DNA of 64,000 nt. It comes from Mycolicibacterium lutetiense. Lineage in GTDB: Bacteria; Actinomycetota; Actinomycetes; Mycobacteriales; Mycobacteriaceae. The stretch's first letter is position 1; the number at the start of each line of letters is the position of its first letter. Made by a program: the position numbers and the translations under genes. Shown one piece after another: positions 15,721-24,490 of the stretch. The notes beneath the pieces were generated by a model that saw nothing but the letters and a program-made list of their open reading frames with translations, was not told where the DNA came from and made no database searches. Location: the NCBI RefSeq assembly GCF_017876775.1, contig NZ_JAGIOP010000002.1:1426001-1490000 (forward strand). The letters run 5' to 3'.

Positions 15721-17898
15721 TCAGCCGGCTGGCTCGACCTCGACCGGTATCCCGGTCAACCAGGCCATTCCCGCCAGAGCCTCCACGTCTGCCGGGTCGC
15801 TGGACATCAACTGATTGACGTTGACGCCCCCGGCCCGGTTGGCGATCCGCCAGCCGCCGGTGCCCCGATGCCCCCAACCGTGCGGCACCGCAATGGTTCC
15901 CGGCATGATGTCGTGCGTCAGCGACACCGGGATGGCAACCTTTCCGTACGGTGAGCGCACGACCACCTGCGTGCCAGCTTCGATCGCACGGACTGCGGCG
16001 TCGTCGACGTGCATGACCGCGGACTGAATCCGGTCCCCGCGCATCAGCAGTGGCGCATTGTGCATCCAGGAATTCTCCGAGCGTGGCTCACGCATTCCGA
16101 TCATCCGCATCGGGAATCCCTCGGCACCACCCCGTCGCGCCAGCGTACCGATCTCGTCGACGATGTCCTTGTGGGCCAATTGAACCCGCGCACCCCGATA
16201 GGTCACCACCTCGTCGAGCACACCGGTCCTGATGTTCGGCGCAACCACCGTTCCATGTGGATGCTCGCGGCTGAGCCGCCGGAAGTTCAACCCGCCGCGG
16301 CGCAACCCGAACCGGTCGCCGCCGTCGGCCATCCGGATCATCATGTCGACCATAGGGCGCGCGGACAACCGTCGCCCCAGGCCCTTTCGCAACCGCCTCA
16401 GCACCAGGAACACCGGCGTACGCACCTTCATGCGCTCGATCAGGTCGGTGATGATGTCCCATTCGGTGCGGGCCTGACCGACCGGATCCACCACTGCCTC
16501 GGTGACTTGCCGGAACGGGGTCGCCTGAAACTGCTGGAACGTGATCGCGAAATCGTCGCGCTCATACATGCTCGTTACCGGGAGCACATAATCACAGTGC
16601 GCGTTGGTCTCGTTGACATACAGGTCCAGGCCCACCATGAGTTCCAACGATTCGGCCGCATCTTCCAGTTCAGCACCGTTGGGTACCGACAGCACCGGGT
16701 TACCAGCCCCGACGAACAACGCCTTGATCTGCCGATTCCCAGAGGTGGCAATCTCCTTGGCCATCAGCGCCGCCGGCTCGGCACCGATCACCAACGGCAG
16801 GCCACCCACCCGGGTCCGCTTCTTCCGGTAGCTGCGCCGCAGCGACGCCCCCATCAGCCGCGAGCCCCACTTCTGGCCGGGGATACCCAACGTGCTGAAC
16901 ACGCTGCCGCCGGGCACGTCGAGGTTGCCCGCGACGAGGTTGACCGCATCGATCAGATAGGCCACCAGGGTGCCGTTGCGGCCAACGCAGGTGCCGAGTC
17001 TGCCGTAGACCGCGGCGCGCGGAGTGTCCGCGAGGTCACGGGCCAACGCGCGCACGGCTTCCGGCGCAATCCCGGTGTGCGGCTGTGTCACTTCAGGCGG
17101 GAACTGGGCGCACTGCCGACGCAACCACTCCAAACCGTCGGCCTGAGACTGGGCCCGTCGGTCGATGAGCCCCTCCGAGAACAGCACCTGGAGTACCGAG
17201 AGCAGAAGGTACGCGTCGGCGTCCGGAGCGATACCCAGCCATTCGAACTGGGCGGCGGTCTCGCTGCGACGGGGGTCTAGCACCACGACCCGCCCGCCGC
17301 GCTTGACGATGTCGTGCATCCGGTCCTTGATCCGCGGCGCCGTCAGGAAACTGCCGTGGGAGACCACCGGGTTCGCACCCATCATCACCAGCAGGTCGGT
17401 GCGGATCAGGTCGGGAATCGGGACCGCCATCGGTGAGCCGTAGAGGAATTGGCTGGCCAACAGCCGACTGCTGGTGTCCTGACTCGAGGAGCTGAAGAAG
17501 TGACTGTCACCGCCGATCCCCTTGGCGAACGACATCGCCGCGAACAGGTGTGAATAGCTGAAGGCGGCCGGGTTGCCCATGTACCAGCCGAACGCGCCCG
17601 AGCCGTGGCGACGATGGATCTCGGTGGCGCGGGTGGCGATATCGTCGAGCGCCTCATCCCAACTCACCGCTTCGAACCCGTTGTCGGTGCGCTTCAGCGG
17701 AGTGGTCACCCGATCGGGGTCGTTGACCACCTCGGCGAACGCGATGCCCTTCTGGCAGGCGAAGCCTGCTGACAGCGGATGATCCTTGTCCGGCCGCAGT
17801 GCGGTGAGGCGGCCATCCTCAACGGTCGCGATCATCCCGCAGAGCGGTTCGCAGATGCGGCAGAAGGTCGGTTTCTGCTCGACGGCGTGCGGTGACAT
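15721..17898 (-). CDS. molybdopterin-dependent oxidoreductase (DMSO-reductase family)
   Basis: A 725-residue protein of the molybdopterin-bis-guanine-dinucleotide family. An N-terminal [4Fe-4S] site is given by Cys13, Cys16, Cys20 and Cys48 (CRICEPLC ... FACQKG). Downstream are GWYMGNPAAFSYSH, MMGANPVVSHG, VVLDPRRSETA and the C-terminal MopB-binding domain with PHGWGHRG. No Tat signal is seen, so it is likely cytoplasmic. The Mo ligand may be one of the Ser in HFFSSSSQDTS; a Cys or Sec is not evident there. It starts at ATG 17898 with GGAGGTATCG upstream, divergent from the DUF35/thiolase operon. Mycobacteria carry related proteins of unknown substrate (for example Rv0197). It may hydroxylate or dehydrogenate a pathway intermediate. 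Confidence 0.85.
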   Translation of the reverse strand: MSPHAVEQKPTFCRICEPLCGMIATVEDGRLTALRPDKDHPLSAGFACQKGIAFAEVVNDPDRVTTPLKRTDNGFEAVSWDEALDDIATRATEIHRRHGSGAFGWYMGNPAAFSYSHLFAAMSFAKGIGGDSHFFSSSSQDTSSRLLASQFLYGSPMAVPIPDLIRTDLLVMMGANPVVSHGSFLTAPRIKDRMHDIVKRGGRVVVLDPRRSETAAQFEWLGIAPDADAYLLLSVLQVLFSEGLIDRRAQSQADGLEWLRRQCAQFPPEVTQPHTGIAPEAVRALARDLADTPRAAVYGRLGTCVGRNGTLVAYLIDAVNLVAGNLDVPGGSVFSTLGIPGQKWGSRLMGASLRRSYRKKRTRVGGLPLVIGAEPAALMAKEIATSGNRQIKALFVGAGNPVLSVPNGAELEDAAESLELMVGLDLYVNETNAHCDYVLPVTSMYERDDFAITFQQFQATPFRQVTEAVVDPVGQARTEWDIITDLIERMKVRTPVFLVLRRLRKGLGRRLSARPMVDMMIRMADGGDRFGLRRGGLNFRRLSREHPHGTVVAPNIRTGVLDEVVTYRGARVQLAHKDIVDEIGTLARRGGAEGFPMRMIGMREPRSENSWMHNAPLLMRGDRIQSAVMHVDDAAVRAIEAGTQVVVRSPYGKVAIPVSLTHDIMPGTIAVPHGWGHRGTGGWRIANRAGGVNVNQLMSSDPADVEALAGMAWLTGIPVEVEPAG

Positions 17899-17941
17899 CG
17901 ATACCTCCGAACAGGGGCTGGAACGCTGCCCGATATACGCT

Positions 17942-17958
17942 ACTGTAAGAATTACAGT
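17942..17958. promoter_or_regulatory. perfect copy of the ACTGTAA-N3-TTACAGT operator (divergent)
   Basis: ACTGTAA-GAA-TTACAGT lies midway between two divergent genes, 44 bases before the molybdopterin enzyme start and 36 bases before the DUF35 start, so it can control both directions. Confidence 0.75.
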
Positions 17959-17993
17959 TGGTGTGCGTAGTTCGGCGATAAGAGGAGCTCACA

Positions 17994-18431
17994 ATGCAGA
18001 AAGCGCTGGCCCCCGAGATTTCCACGTGGCCCGACGCCGAACCCCAGCTGATCGGCAGCCGCTGCACCGACTGCACGGCCACCACCTTCCCCGCCCAGCC
18101 CCGCTGCCCGCGGTGCAGCAGTGGCAACACCGAACAGGTGAACCTGCCCCGGCGCGGCACCGTCATCGCCTGGACCACCCAGGGCTTCCCACCCGGCGCC
18201 CCCTACAAGGGACCCACCGGAAAAGCCTTCGTCCCCTTCGGCGTCGCCCTGGTCGAACTGGCCGACGACACCGGACCTGTCCTGCGCGTCGAAGGCCGCC
18301 TCACCGAAAACGACCCCGCCAAACTGCAATTCGGCATGGACGTCGAACTCACCATGATCCCGTTTGCGAAGGACGAAGAGGACCCAGACAACCCGGTGGA
18401 GATTGTCACCTTCGCTTTCCAGCCGGCCTAG
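17994..18431 (+). CDS. DUF35 zinc-ribbon/OB-fold protein
   Basis: A 145-residue protein with a rubredoxin-like zinc ribbon (Cys24, Cys27, Cys38, Cys41) followed by an OB-fold acyl-CoA-binding domain (RRGTVIAWTTQ, PFGVALVEL). It is placed 12 bases before a thiolase-like gene. In steroid catabolism such DUF35 proteins pair with Ltp2-type thiolase-like proteins to form aldolases, or with ChsH proteins to form hydratases; a complex with the downstream protein is inferred. ATG at 17994 follows AGAGGAG. Confidence 0.85.
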   Translation: MQKALAPEISTWPDAEPQLIGSRCTDCTATTFPAQPRCPRCSSGNTEQVNLPRRGTVIAWTTQGFPPGAPYKGPTGKAFVPFGVALVELADDTGPVLRVEGRLTENDPAKLQFGMDVELTMIPFAKDEEDPDNPVEIVTFAFQPA

Positions 18432-18443
18432 AGAGGCAACAAC

Positions 18444-19592
18444 GTGACCAATGACGTAGCCATCATCGGCGTCGGCATCCACCCGTTCGGCCGCTTCGAG
18501 GGCAAGTCCGCGATGGCGATGGGTGTGGACGCCATCTTCGCCGCCGTCGCCGACGCCGGAGTCGAATGGAAGGACATCGGCGCGGCCACCGGTGGCAGCT
18601 GGACGGTCGCCAACCCGGACGCGATCGTCGGAATGGTGGGGCTGTCCGGCATCCCGTTCACCAACGTGTTCAACGCATGCGCCACCGCGGCCAGTGCCAC
18701 CAAGGTCTGCGCCGACGGGATCCGGCTCGGCGACTACGACATCGGCATCGCCGTCGGTCTGGACAAGCACCCCCGCGGCGCGTTCACCGAGGACCCGTCT
18801 TTGGTCGGGATGCCCAGCTGGTACGCCGAAAACGGCCAGTACCTCACCACACAGTTCTTCGGCATGAAGGCCAACCGCTACCTGCACGAGCACAACATCT
18901 CGGCGCGCACGTTGGCCAAGGTCGCCAACAAGAACCTGCGCAACGGCGCACTGAACCCGAATGCCTTCCGGCGCAAGCCGATCACCGAGGACGACATCCT
19001 CAACTCGACGATGCTCAACTACCCGTTGACCCAGTACATGTTCTGCGCGCCCGACGAAGGCGCGGCCGCAGTGGTGATGTGCCGTGCTGACATCGCGCAC
19101 CGCTACACCGACAAACCGGTGTATCTCAAAGCCGTCGAAGTCCGGACCCGTAAGTACGGGGCCTACGAGGTCAACACCACCTGCGCCCCGGTCGAAGAAG
19201 ACGTCGCCCCGACGGTGTACGCCGCGCGCGCCGCATTCGAAAAGGCCGGGGTGGCTCCCGAAGATGTCGACGTCGTGCAACTGCAGGACACCGACGCCGG
19301 TGCCGAGATCATCCACATGGCGGAGTGCGGGTTCTGCGCCGACGGCGATCAGGAGAAGCTGCTGGCCGACGGCGCCACCGAGATCGGTGGATCACTGCCG
19401 GTCAACACCGACGGCGGCCTGATCGCCAACGGTGAGCCGATCGGCGCGTCGGGCCTGCGCCAGATCCACGAACTGGTGCGCCAGCTGCGCGGCGAGGCGG
19501 GCGACCGGCAGGTGCCCGGCAACCCCCGCGTCGGCTTCGCCCAGCTGTACGGAGCGCCCGGCACCGCCGGCGCCACCATCCTGACGCGCTGA
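18444..19592 (+). CDS. thiolase-like (lipid-transfer/Ltp2-type) protein
   Basis: A 382-residue thiolase-superfamily protein of the non-decarboxylating lipid-transfer type. The nucleophile region reads NACATAASA (Cys79). The usual GHPxG motif is GEPIGASG near the C terminus, so the active-site His is missing, as in Ltp2-like aldolases. VVQLQDTDAGAEI replaces the canonical NEAF segment. Length is normal. GTG at 18444 follows AGAGAGGC. With the DUF35 partner it probably forms a heteromeric aldolase or acyl-transfer complex that removes a short acyl unit from a CoA ester. Confidence 0.82.
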   Translation: MTNDVAIIGVGIHPFGRFEGKSAMAMGVDAIFAAVADAGVEWKDIGAATGGSWTVANPDAIVGMVGLSGIPFTNVFNACATAASATKVCADGIRLGDYDIGIAVGLDKHPRGAFTEDPSLVGMPSWYAENGQYLTTQFFGMKANRYLHEHNISARTLAKVANKNLRNGALNPNAFRRKPITEDDILNSTMLNYPLTQYMFCAPDEGAAAVVMCRADIAHRYTDKPVYLKAVEVRTRKYGAYEVNTTCAPVEEDVAPTVYAARAAFEKAGVAPEDVDVVQLQDTDAGAEIIHMAECGFCADGDQEKLLADGATEIGGSLPVNTDGGLIANGEPIGASGLRQIHELVRQLRGEAGDRQVPGNPRVGFAQLYGAPGTAGATILTR

Positions 19593-19601
19593 GGAAAGAT
19601 C

Positions 19602-20834
19602 ATGACTGAACAATTCAGGGACGCACCGATTTTCGATGCCGACCAACACATGTACGAGACCGGCGATGCGCTGACGAAGTTCCTGCCCGAGAAGTACAGC
19701 CGTGCCGTGCAGTACGCCCAGTTCGGCCGGCAGACCCGGGTGGTGATCAACAACCGGGTCACCGACTTCATCCCCAACCCGACCTTCGAACGCGTCGCTG
19801 CCCCCGGCGCCCACGAGAAGTTCTTCGCCGGCGAAAACACCGACGGCCTGACCCTGCGCGAAATGCAGGGCAAGGCTATCGACGCACCTGCGGCCACCCG
19901 CAACCCCGAGGACCGGGTCGCCGAGCTCGACCGGCAAGGCGTGGTCGAGGCCCTCAACTATCCCACCCTCGGCAGCCTGGTCGAGCATTCCAGCGCCGAC
20001 GATCCGGCACTCACCGTGGCAATCGTCCACGCCCTCAACGAGTGGATCCACGAACACTGGGGCTTCAACTACGCCGACCGGGTGTTCTCCACACCCATCA
20101 TCAATCTCTCCGAAGTCGATGCGGCACAACGCGAGCTGGAGTGGATTCTCGATCACGGCGCCAAGGTCGCGTTGATCAAACCCGGCCCGGTCAACGGTCT
20201 GCACGGTTGGCGCTCCCCTGCGCTGCCGGAGTTCGACCCGTTCTGGCGCGACGTCGAGGCCGCCGGCCTGCCCATCGTGTTGCACGCCAGCTACCCACCA
20301 CTCGACGAGTACGTCAACAAGTGGGAGCCACCGTACACCCAGAATTTCATGGCACAGAGTGCATTCCGCTGGATGGTGCTCGGGCACCGCGAGATCGCCG
20401 ACATGCTGACCGCCCTGATCTGCCACGGCACCCTGACCCGGTTCCCCAAGCTGCGCATCGCCAGTGTCGAGAACGGCAGCAGCTGGATCTTCCCGCTGTT
20501 CCACGATTTCGCCGACCTGTGCAAGAAGATGCCGCAGAACTTCCCCGAGCATCCGCACGACGTGTTCCGCCGCAACATCTGGGTAAGTCCGTTCTGGGAG
20601 GGTTGTGTCTCCGACGTGGTGGACACCGTCGGTTGGGACAAGGTCCTGTTCGGATCCGACTATCCGCATCCCGAAGGCCTGGCCGAACCCAACGGGTTCT
20701 GGAAATACGCCGAAGGCATGGACATCCGGCGCACCTATGACTTCATGGGCGACAACGCCCGACGGTTCATGGGCCTGCCCCTTGCCAATCCGGATCCGGA
20801 GGCGGTCAAGCCGCCGGTACTGGCCGGCGCCTAG
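19602..20834 (+). CDS. amidohydrolase-2 family metal-dependent hydrolase, copy 1
   Basis: A 410-residue TIM-barrel protein of the amidohydrolase-2 (ACMS-decarboxylase-like) family. The N-terminal DADQH at residues 12-16 is the first metal motif, VLHASYPP near residue 227 gives a metal His and FGSDYPHPEG near residue 350 the catalytic Asp. Family members hydrolyse or decarboxylate cyclic substrates. It is a clear paralogue of the protein at 26117 (shared FIPNPTF, DRVAELDRQ/DARLTVLDRQ, FGSDxPHxEG). It follows the thiolase-like gene after nine bases. It may cleave a ring ketone or a lactone, but this is inference. Confidence 0.83.
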   Translation: MTEQFRDAPIFDADQHMYETGDALTKFLPEKYSRAVQYAQFGRQTRVVINNRVTDFIPNPTFERVAAPGAHEKFFAGENTDGLTLREMQGKAIDAPAATRNPEDRVAELDRQGVVEALNYPTLGSLVEHSSADDPALTVAIVHALNEWIHEHWGFNYADRVFSTPIINLSEVDAAQRELEWILDHGAKVALIKPGPVNGLHGWRSPALPEFDPFWRDVEAAGLPIVLHASYPPLDEYVNKWEPPYTQNFMAQSAFRWMVLGHREIADMLTALICHGTLTRFPKLRIASVENGSSWIFPLFHDFADLCKKMPQNFPEHPHDVFRRNIWVSPFWEGCVSDVVDTVGWDKVLFGSDYPHPEGLAEPNGFWKYAEGMDIRRTYDFMGDNARRFMGLPLANPDPEAVKPPVLAGA

Positions 20835-20862
20835 CGCCACGTCTTCGACGAGAGTGCCGACC

Positions 20863-21288
20863 ATGACGAGCAGCGACGCCCGCCATACCGTGGAGGCCTT
20901 CCTGACGGCGTGCCGGCACGAGGACTTCGCCGCTATCCCGACTTTCCTGGCCGAGGATGTCGTCTACCACAACGTGGGCATGCCGCTCATCCACGGCCGC
21001 AAGGCTGCCGTGCGATTTCTCCGCATGCTCTTCGGTAGACCCGGCACCCACTTCGACGTGTTCGTGCACCGCATCGCGGTCGACGGAGACACGGTGCTCA
21101 CCGAGCGCACCGATGCCAGCATCGTCGGGCCGTTCCGGTTCCAGTTCTGGGTATGTGGCGTTTTCGAGGTCACCGAGGGTGAAATCACCTTGTGGCGCGA
21201 CTATTTCGACGTGTACGACATCGTGAAGGCATCCGCCCGGGCCGTGATCGGGGCACTGATCCCCCGATTCCGGCCGACGCTACCCTGA
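20863..21288 (+). CDS. limonene-epoxide-hydrolase-like protein
   Basis: A 141-residue NTF2-fold protein with the residue pattern of limonene-1,2-epoxide hydrolase: Tyr35 and Asn37 (VYHNVG), Arg82 and Asp84 (LTERTD), and Asp113 (LWRDYFD), matching the Asp-Arg-Asp triad and the water-holding Tyr/Asn pair of that family. M. tuberculosis EphG belongs here. ATG at 20863 is chosen over an upstream in-frame ATG at 20605 that lies inside the amidohydrolase gene. The reaction would be addition of water to an epoxide, giving a diol. Last gene of the DUF35 operon, followed by a hairpin. Confidence 0.8.
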   Translation: MTSSDARHTVEAFLTACRHEDFAAIPTFLAEDVVYHNVGMPLIHGRKAAVRFLRMLFGRPGTHFDVFVHRIAVDGDTVLTERTDASIVGPFRFQFWVCGVFEVTEGEITLWRDYFDVYDIVKASARAVIGALIPRFRPTLP

Positions 21289-21321
21289 CCTACTCCGTGC
21301 GGTCGACAGCCTGATCCTCGA

Positions 21322-21379
21322 CGAGCAGACGTGAAAGTACCCCGGAACGCGCTTTCCCGGGTACCTCCGCGTCTGCTCG
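21322..21379. terminator. nested hairpin between convergent genes
   Basis: CGAGCAGACG (21322-21331) pairs with CGTCTGCTCG (21370-21379), and inside it GTACCC pairs with GGGTAC around a GC-rich loop. It sits between two convergent operons and could stop transcription from either side. Confidence 0.6.
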
Positions 21380-21397
21380 CGCAATGAAGGTGAGCAG

Positions 21398-22579
21398 CTA
21401 CGAGGCTTTCGCGGCTGCCTTGGGGGCTGAATAGTTCGGCTTGCCCAGGCCCAGTACGTGCTGGGCGATCATGTTGCGGAACACCTCGAGAGTGCCGCCG
21501 TAGATACCGACCAGCGGCGCGAAGCGGTACACGTACTCACTGCGGTCGTCGGCTCCCCCGTCGGCCCCGACCGGCAGTGCGGCCACAGATCCCGCGATGT
21601 CCATCAGATCCGGGGCGATGTCACGCATGGTCTGCGCCAGCGCGACCCGGCCGAAAATGCTCGGCGCGGACAGTGACGCCTCCATGCGTGCCACGCTCCG
21701 GCCCAAGCGATATGCCACTGATCCATCGTCGATGGCGCCGGAGGTGCCCACCAGTGCGGCCACGTTGTCGGCGGCCTCGGCCATGAATCCGGCCTGATGC
21801 ATCATGATCGCGACATCGGCCAGACCGTCGTCGGCGGCCGCGACCGCCCCGTGCTCGGCATCGAGCGGCTCACGCACCACCGTCCAGCCGCCGTTGACAT
21901 CCCCGAGCCGGTACTTGTCGTCGACCCGCACGTCGGAGTAGTACACGATGTTGGTGCGGTCACCGTCGACGGTCCGGATGCCCTGGATCTCGATTCCGGG
22001 CAGATCCAGCGGCACCAGGAACATGGTGAGGCTCTTGTGTTTCGGCGCCTCCGGATCGGTGTTGGTGATCAGGAAGACGTACTGGCAGTTGTGGGCGCCG
22101 GTGGTGAACATCTTGGAGCCATTAATCACCCACTGATCGCCGTCGCGTACCGCACGGGTCTTGCAGGTCGCGACGTCGGAGCCGCCCTCGGGTTCGGTGT
22201 AGCCCAGGCACATCCGCACCGTGCCGTCGAACACCCCGCGCAGCACGTCGTCACGGATCTCCGGGGCCGCGAACTTCACTACGGAACGAGCAATCATGAT
22301 CGTCGTTCCCCAGGTCACCCACGGCACCTCAGCCCGGCGCTTCTCCAGCTGCCAGATCCGCGACTGCACCCGGGTGAACCCACCATCGGCCTCGGACTTG
22401 AACTCCTTCTCCAGGTACCCGGCCGCACCGAGCGCCAGATGAACGCCCTCGTCGAAGTTGTCGCCGGTCTCGCGGTCGCGGCGGATGACGTCCTCGGTCA
22501 CGACACTCGTAAGGAACTCGCGTACCTCGGTGCGGAATGCCTGGTCCTCAGCGGACAGTTCAACTGTTGAGAAATCCAC
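21398..22579 (-). CDS. acyl-CoA dehydrogenase, large subunit-like
   Basis: A 393-residue flavin dehydrogenase. LGYTEPEGGSDVATCKTRAV and GSKMFTTGAHNCQYVF mark the FAD region and IYGGTLEVFRNMIAQHVLGL the C-terminal domain with the likely catalytic Glu. GTG at 22579 with AGGAG upstream is preferred. It lies 10 bases after a second, shorter dehydrogenase gene, as in the heteromeric FadE pairs of mycobacterial steroid catabolism; the pair probably makes one alpha2beta2 enzyme that introduces a double bond into a bulky acyl-CoA. Confidence 0.87.
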   Translation of the reverse strand: MDFSTVELSAEDQAFRTEVREFLTSVVTEDVIRRDRETGDNFDEGVHLALGAAGYLEKEFKSEADGGFTRVQSRIWQLEKRRAEVPWVTWGTTIMIARSVVKFAAPEIRDDVLRGVFDGTVRMCLGYTEPEGGSDVATCKTRAVRDGDQWVINGSKMFTTGAHNCQYVFLITNTDPEAPKHKSLTMFLVPLDLPGIEIQGIRTVDGDRTNIVYYSDVRVDDKYRLGDVNGGWTVVREPLDAEHGAVAAADDGLADVAIMMHQAGFMAEAADNVAALVGTSGAIDDGSVAYRLGRSVARMEASLSAPSIFGRVALAQTMRDIAPDLMDIAGSVAALPVGADGGADDRSEYVYRFAPLVGIYGGTLEVFRNMIAQHVLGLGKPNYSAPKAAAKAS

Positions 22580-22589
22580 GCCTGTTCTC

Positions 22590-23645
22590 CTAAACCTTTG
22601 TGACTTCCCGGCTCTCCCGAGCCGCGACGATCTGTCCGATACGAACCGCAGCGGCACCCGGATCACCGCCGGCCAGCGCCCAACCCCGGGCCCGTACCAG
22701 GTACGCGGTGGCGGCCGCCTCCGCGGACACTCCGAGCCCACCCTGAACGTGTACCGCCATGGTGGCGGCCTTGGCGGCCTCCTCGGCCATGAACACGAAC
22801 GCCGACGGTGCGAGTTCCGGCCGCTCGTCAGGTTCGTTGTCGAGGAACCACGCCGCCCGACGCGCCAGGCCACGCCCGCTCTGGACGGTGATCGCGATAT
22901 TGGCCAGCGGATGTGAAATACCCTGCAGCGTCCCGATCGGCACACCGAGCGTGTACCGGGACTTGGCGAACTCCGCGGCGATCGTCATGGTCTCCTCGAC
23001 CAGGCCGACCAGTGCCGATGCGGTCAGCAGACGCCACTCGTCCAATGCCCGTTGATATTCCGCCAAGGCTTCGGCACCGCTGGCCAGCACCACTCGAGTG
23101 TCCGCGGCAGCTGGGTCCACCCACGCCATAGGCAGCTTGCCGATGTTGTCGACCCGGGCCGGGCGCGTGGAGAATTCCAGCTTCACGACGTCTCGTCCGT
23201 CGCGGACGACGATGTGGTCCGCGATCGACCCGGTCGGGATGAGCCGGGCGCCGGTCGGCGCGACCTGCTGCGGATCGAGCCCGACGATCTGGGTGCCCTG
23301 GACGATCTCAGGAGAATCCAACGCCCCCAATCGCGCCAGCAGCCGCGCCGCCACCACATGGTCGATCCACGGCACCGAGGCCAGTGAGCGGCCGATCTCC
23401 TCGGCGACCAGGGTGAGATCCACCAACGTTGCCCCATCACCGCCCGCGGATTCCGGCAGGGCCATCGTGGTGGCTCCCATGGCGCACAACCGTTCCCACA
23501 GGCTCTTGTCGAATCCCGAAGGTTCGGCCGCACGCACGGCCTCGATGTCCGAGTGCGTCTTGAAGAACTGCCGGTACGCGGTCTGCAGGTCGACGTGGTC
23601 CTCGGTGAGGCTGTAGTCCAGCCTGCGAAGTTCGTGGCGGTCCAT
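22590..23645 (-). CDS. acyl-CoA dehydrogenase, partner subunit
   Basis: A 351-residue, shortened acyl-CoA dehydrogenase: N-terminal helical part (LWERLCAMGATTMALPESAG), middle beta domain with altered FAD contacts, and C-terminal HVQGGLGVSAEAAATAYLVR in place of the usual GGxGY region. It lacks the canonical catalytic Glu segment, which fits the non-catalytic partner of a heteromeric FadE. Start at ATG 23645, one of two adjacent ATGs after AAGGGG; the first (23648) overlaps the stop of the upstream amidohydrolase. Confidence 0.83.
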   Translation of the reverse strand: MDRHELRRLDYSLTEDHVDLQTAYRQFFKTHSDIEAVRAAEPSGFDKSLWERLCAMGATTMALPESAGGDGATLVDLTLVAEEIGRSLASVPWIDHVVAARLLARLGALDSPEIVQGTQIVGLDPQQVAPTGARLIPTGSIADHIVVRDGRDVVKLEFSTRPARVDNIGKLPMAWVDPAAADTRVVLASGAEALAEYQRALDEWRLLTASALVGLVEETMTIAAEFAKSRYTLGVPIGTLQGISHPLANIAITVQSGRGLARRAAWFLDNEPDERPELAPSAFVFMAEEAAKAATMAVHVQGGLGVSAEAAATAYLVRARGWALAGGDPGAAAVRIGQIVAARESREVTKV

Positions 23646-24490
23646 CATTTCCCCTTTTCGTCCAGGTTCTCGGCGAAGAAGAACTCCGCGGCATTGTTGT
23701 AGAGGTAGTTGTCCAGCACATCGGCCGGCAGGTCCAGCGCGAGCGCCTCGGGCACCACGCGTTGCATACGCAACACGGGGAAATCCGAGGCGAAGATGAC
23801 CTTGCCCTTCCCCCGGGTGCGCATGAAGTGCAGCAGCGATTCCGGTAGCCGCTTGGGCGACCAGGCCGACGTCATGATCCGCAGGTTCTGATACTTGATC
23901 AGCATGCGGATCGCGATGTCCCACCACGGATCTGCCCCGTGGATCATGCAGAGCTTCAACTCCGGGAACCGGACACACACCCGATCGAGGTGGATGGGGT
24001 TCTGCACCTCACCCGGAATCGGCGGGCCGGGGAGACCGGTGTTGACGCACAACGGCAATTCCAGCTCAGCGCATTTGGTGTAGAGCGGGTAGTACACCGC
24101 GTCGCTCGGTGGGTACTGCCCGTCTCCCCAGAAGCTTGGTCCGACAACGGTATAGGCGACCGGAAGGTCGGCCACGACGGCTGCGAGTTCACGCAACGAC
24201 GGGATGGGACGCAACAGGTTGACCCCGCCCATCGCCAGCGCGAAGCGCTCGGGATGCGCCTCGACGAACTTTCGCGCCGTCACCGACGGCTTGACCAGGG
24301 AATCCATCAGGATGGCCTTCTGCACCCCATGGGTGTCCATCTCGTCGAGCATCTCCGACAGGTCGATGGGGTCGTACATCGACGTCGGGCCCTTGAAGTA
24401 ATCGTCGCGCACCTTCTTCATGAAGGTGGGCTGGTTCTCGGTCTCGCCGAAGTGCACATTGGCCAGACAATCAATCACCTTGTGGGTCAT
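23645..24490 (-). CDS. amidohydrolase-2 family protein, shorter
   Basis: A 281-residue amidohydrolase-2 protein. The usual N-terminal DxHxH is changed to DCLANVH, while MIHGADPWW and FASDFPVLRM keep a His and an Asp typical of the family. The loss of the first metal motif leaves the activity uncertain; some family members are decarboxylases with a single metal. Its ATG overlaps the stop of the upstream ligase as ATGA, and its stop overlaps the dehydrogenase start, so it is tightly coupled in this operon. Confidence 0.75.
   Translation of the reverse strand: MTHKVIDCLANVHFGETENQPTFMKKVRDDYFKGPTSMYDPIDLSEMLDEMDTHGVQKAILMDSLVKPSVTARKFVEAHPERFALAMGGVNLLRPIPSLRELAAVVADLPVAYTVVGPSFWGDGQYPPSDAVYYPLYTKCAELELPLCVNTGLPGPPIPGEVQNPIHLDRVCVRFPELKLCMIHGADPWWDIAIRMLIKYQNLRIMTSAWSPKRLPESLLHFMRTRGKGKVIFASDFPVLRMQRVVPEALALDLPADVLDNYLYNNAAEFFFAENLDEKGK

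Noticed and set aside
14281..15954. Plus-strand open frame of 557 codons opposite the aldehyde dehydrogenase.
   Set aside because: Low-complexity Ser/Pro/Ala composition and no family match; the minus-strand ALDH has all motifs.
16009..17280. Plus-strand open frame of 423 codons opposite the molybdopterin enzyme.
   Set aside because: Shadow of the real gene, which shows the 4Fe-4S and cofactor motifs.
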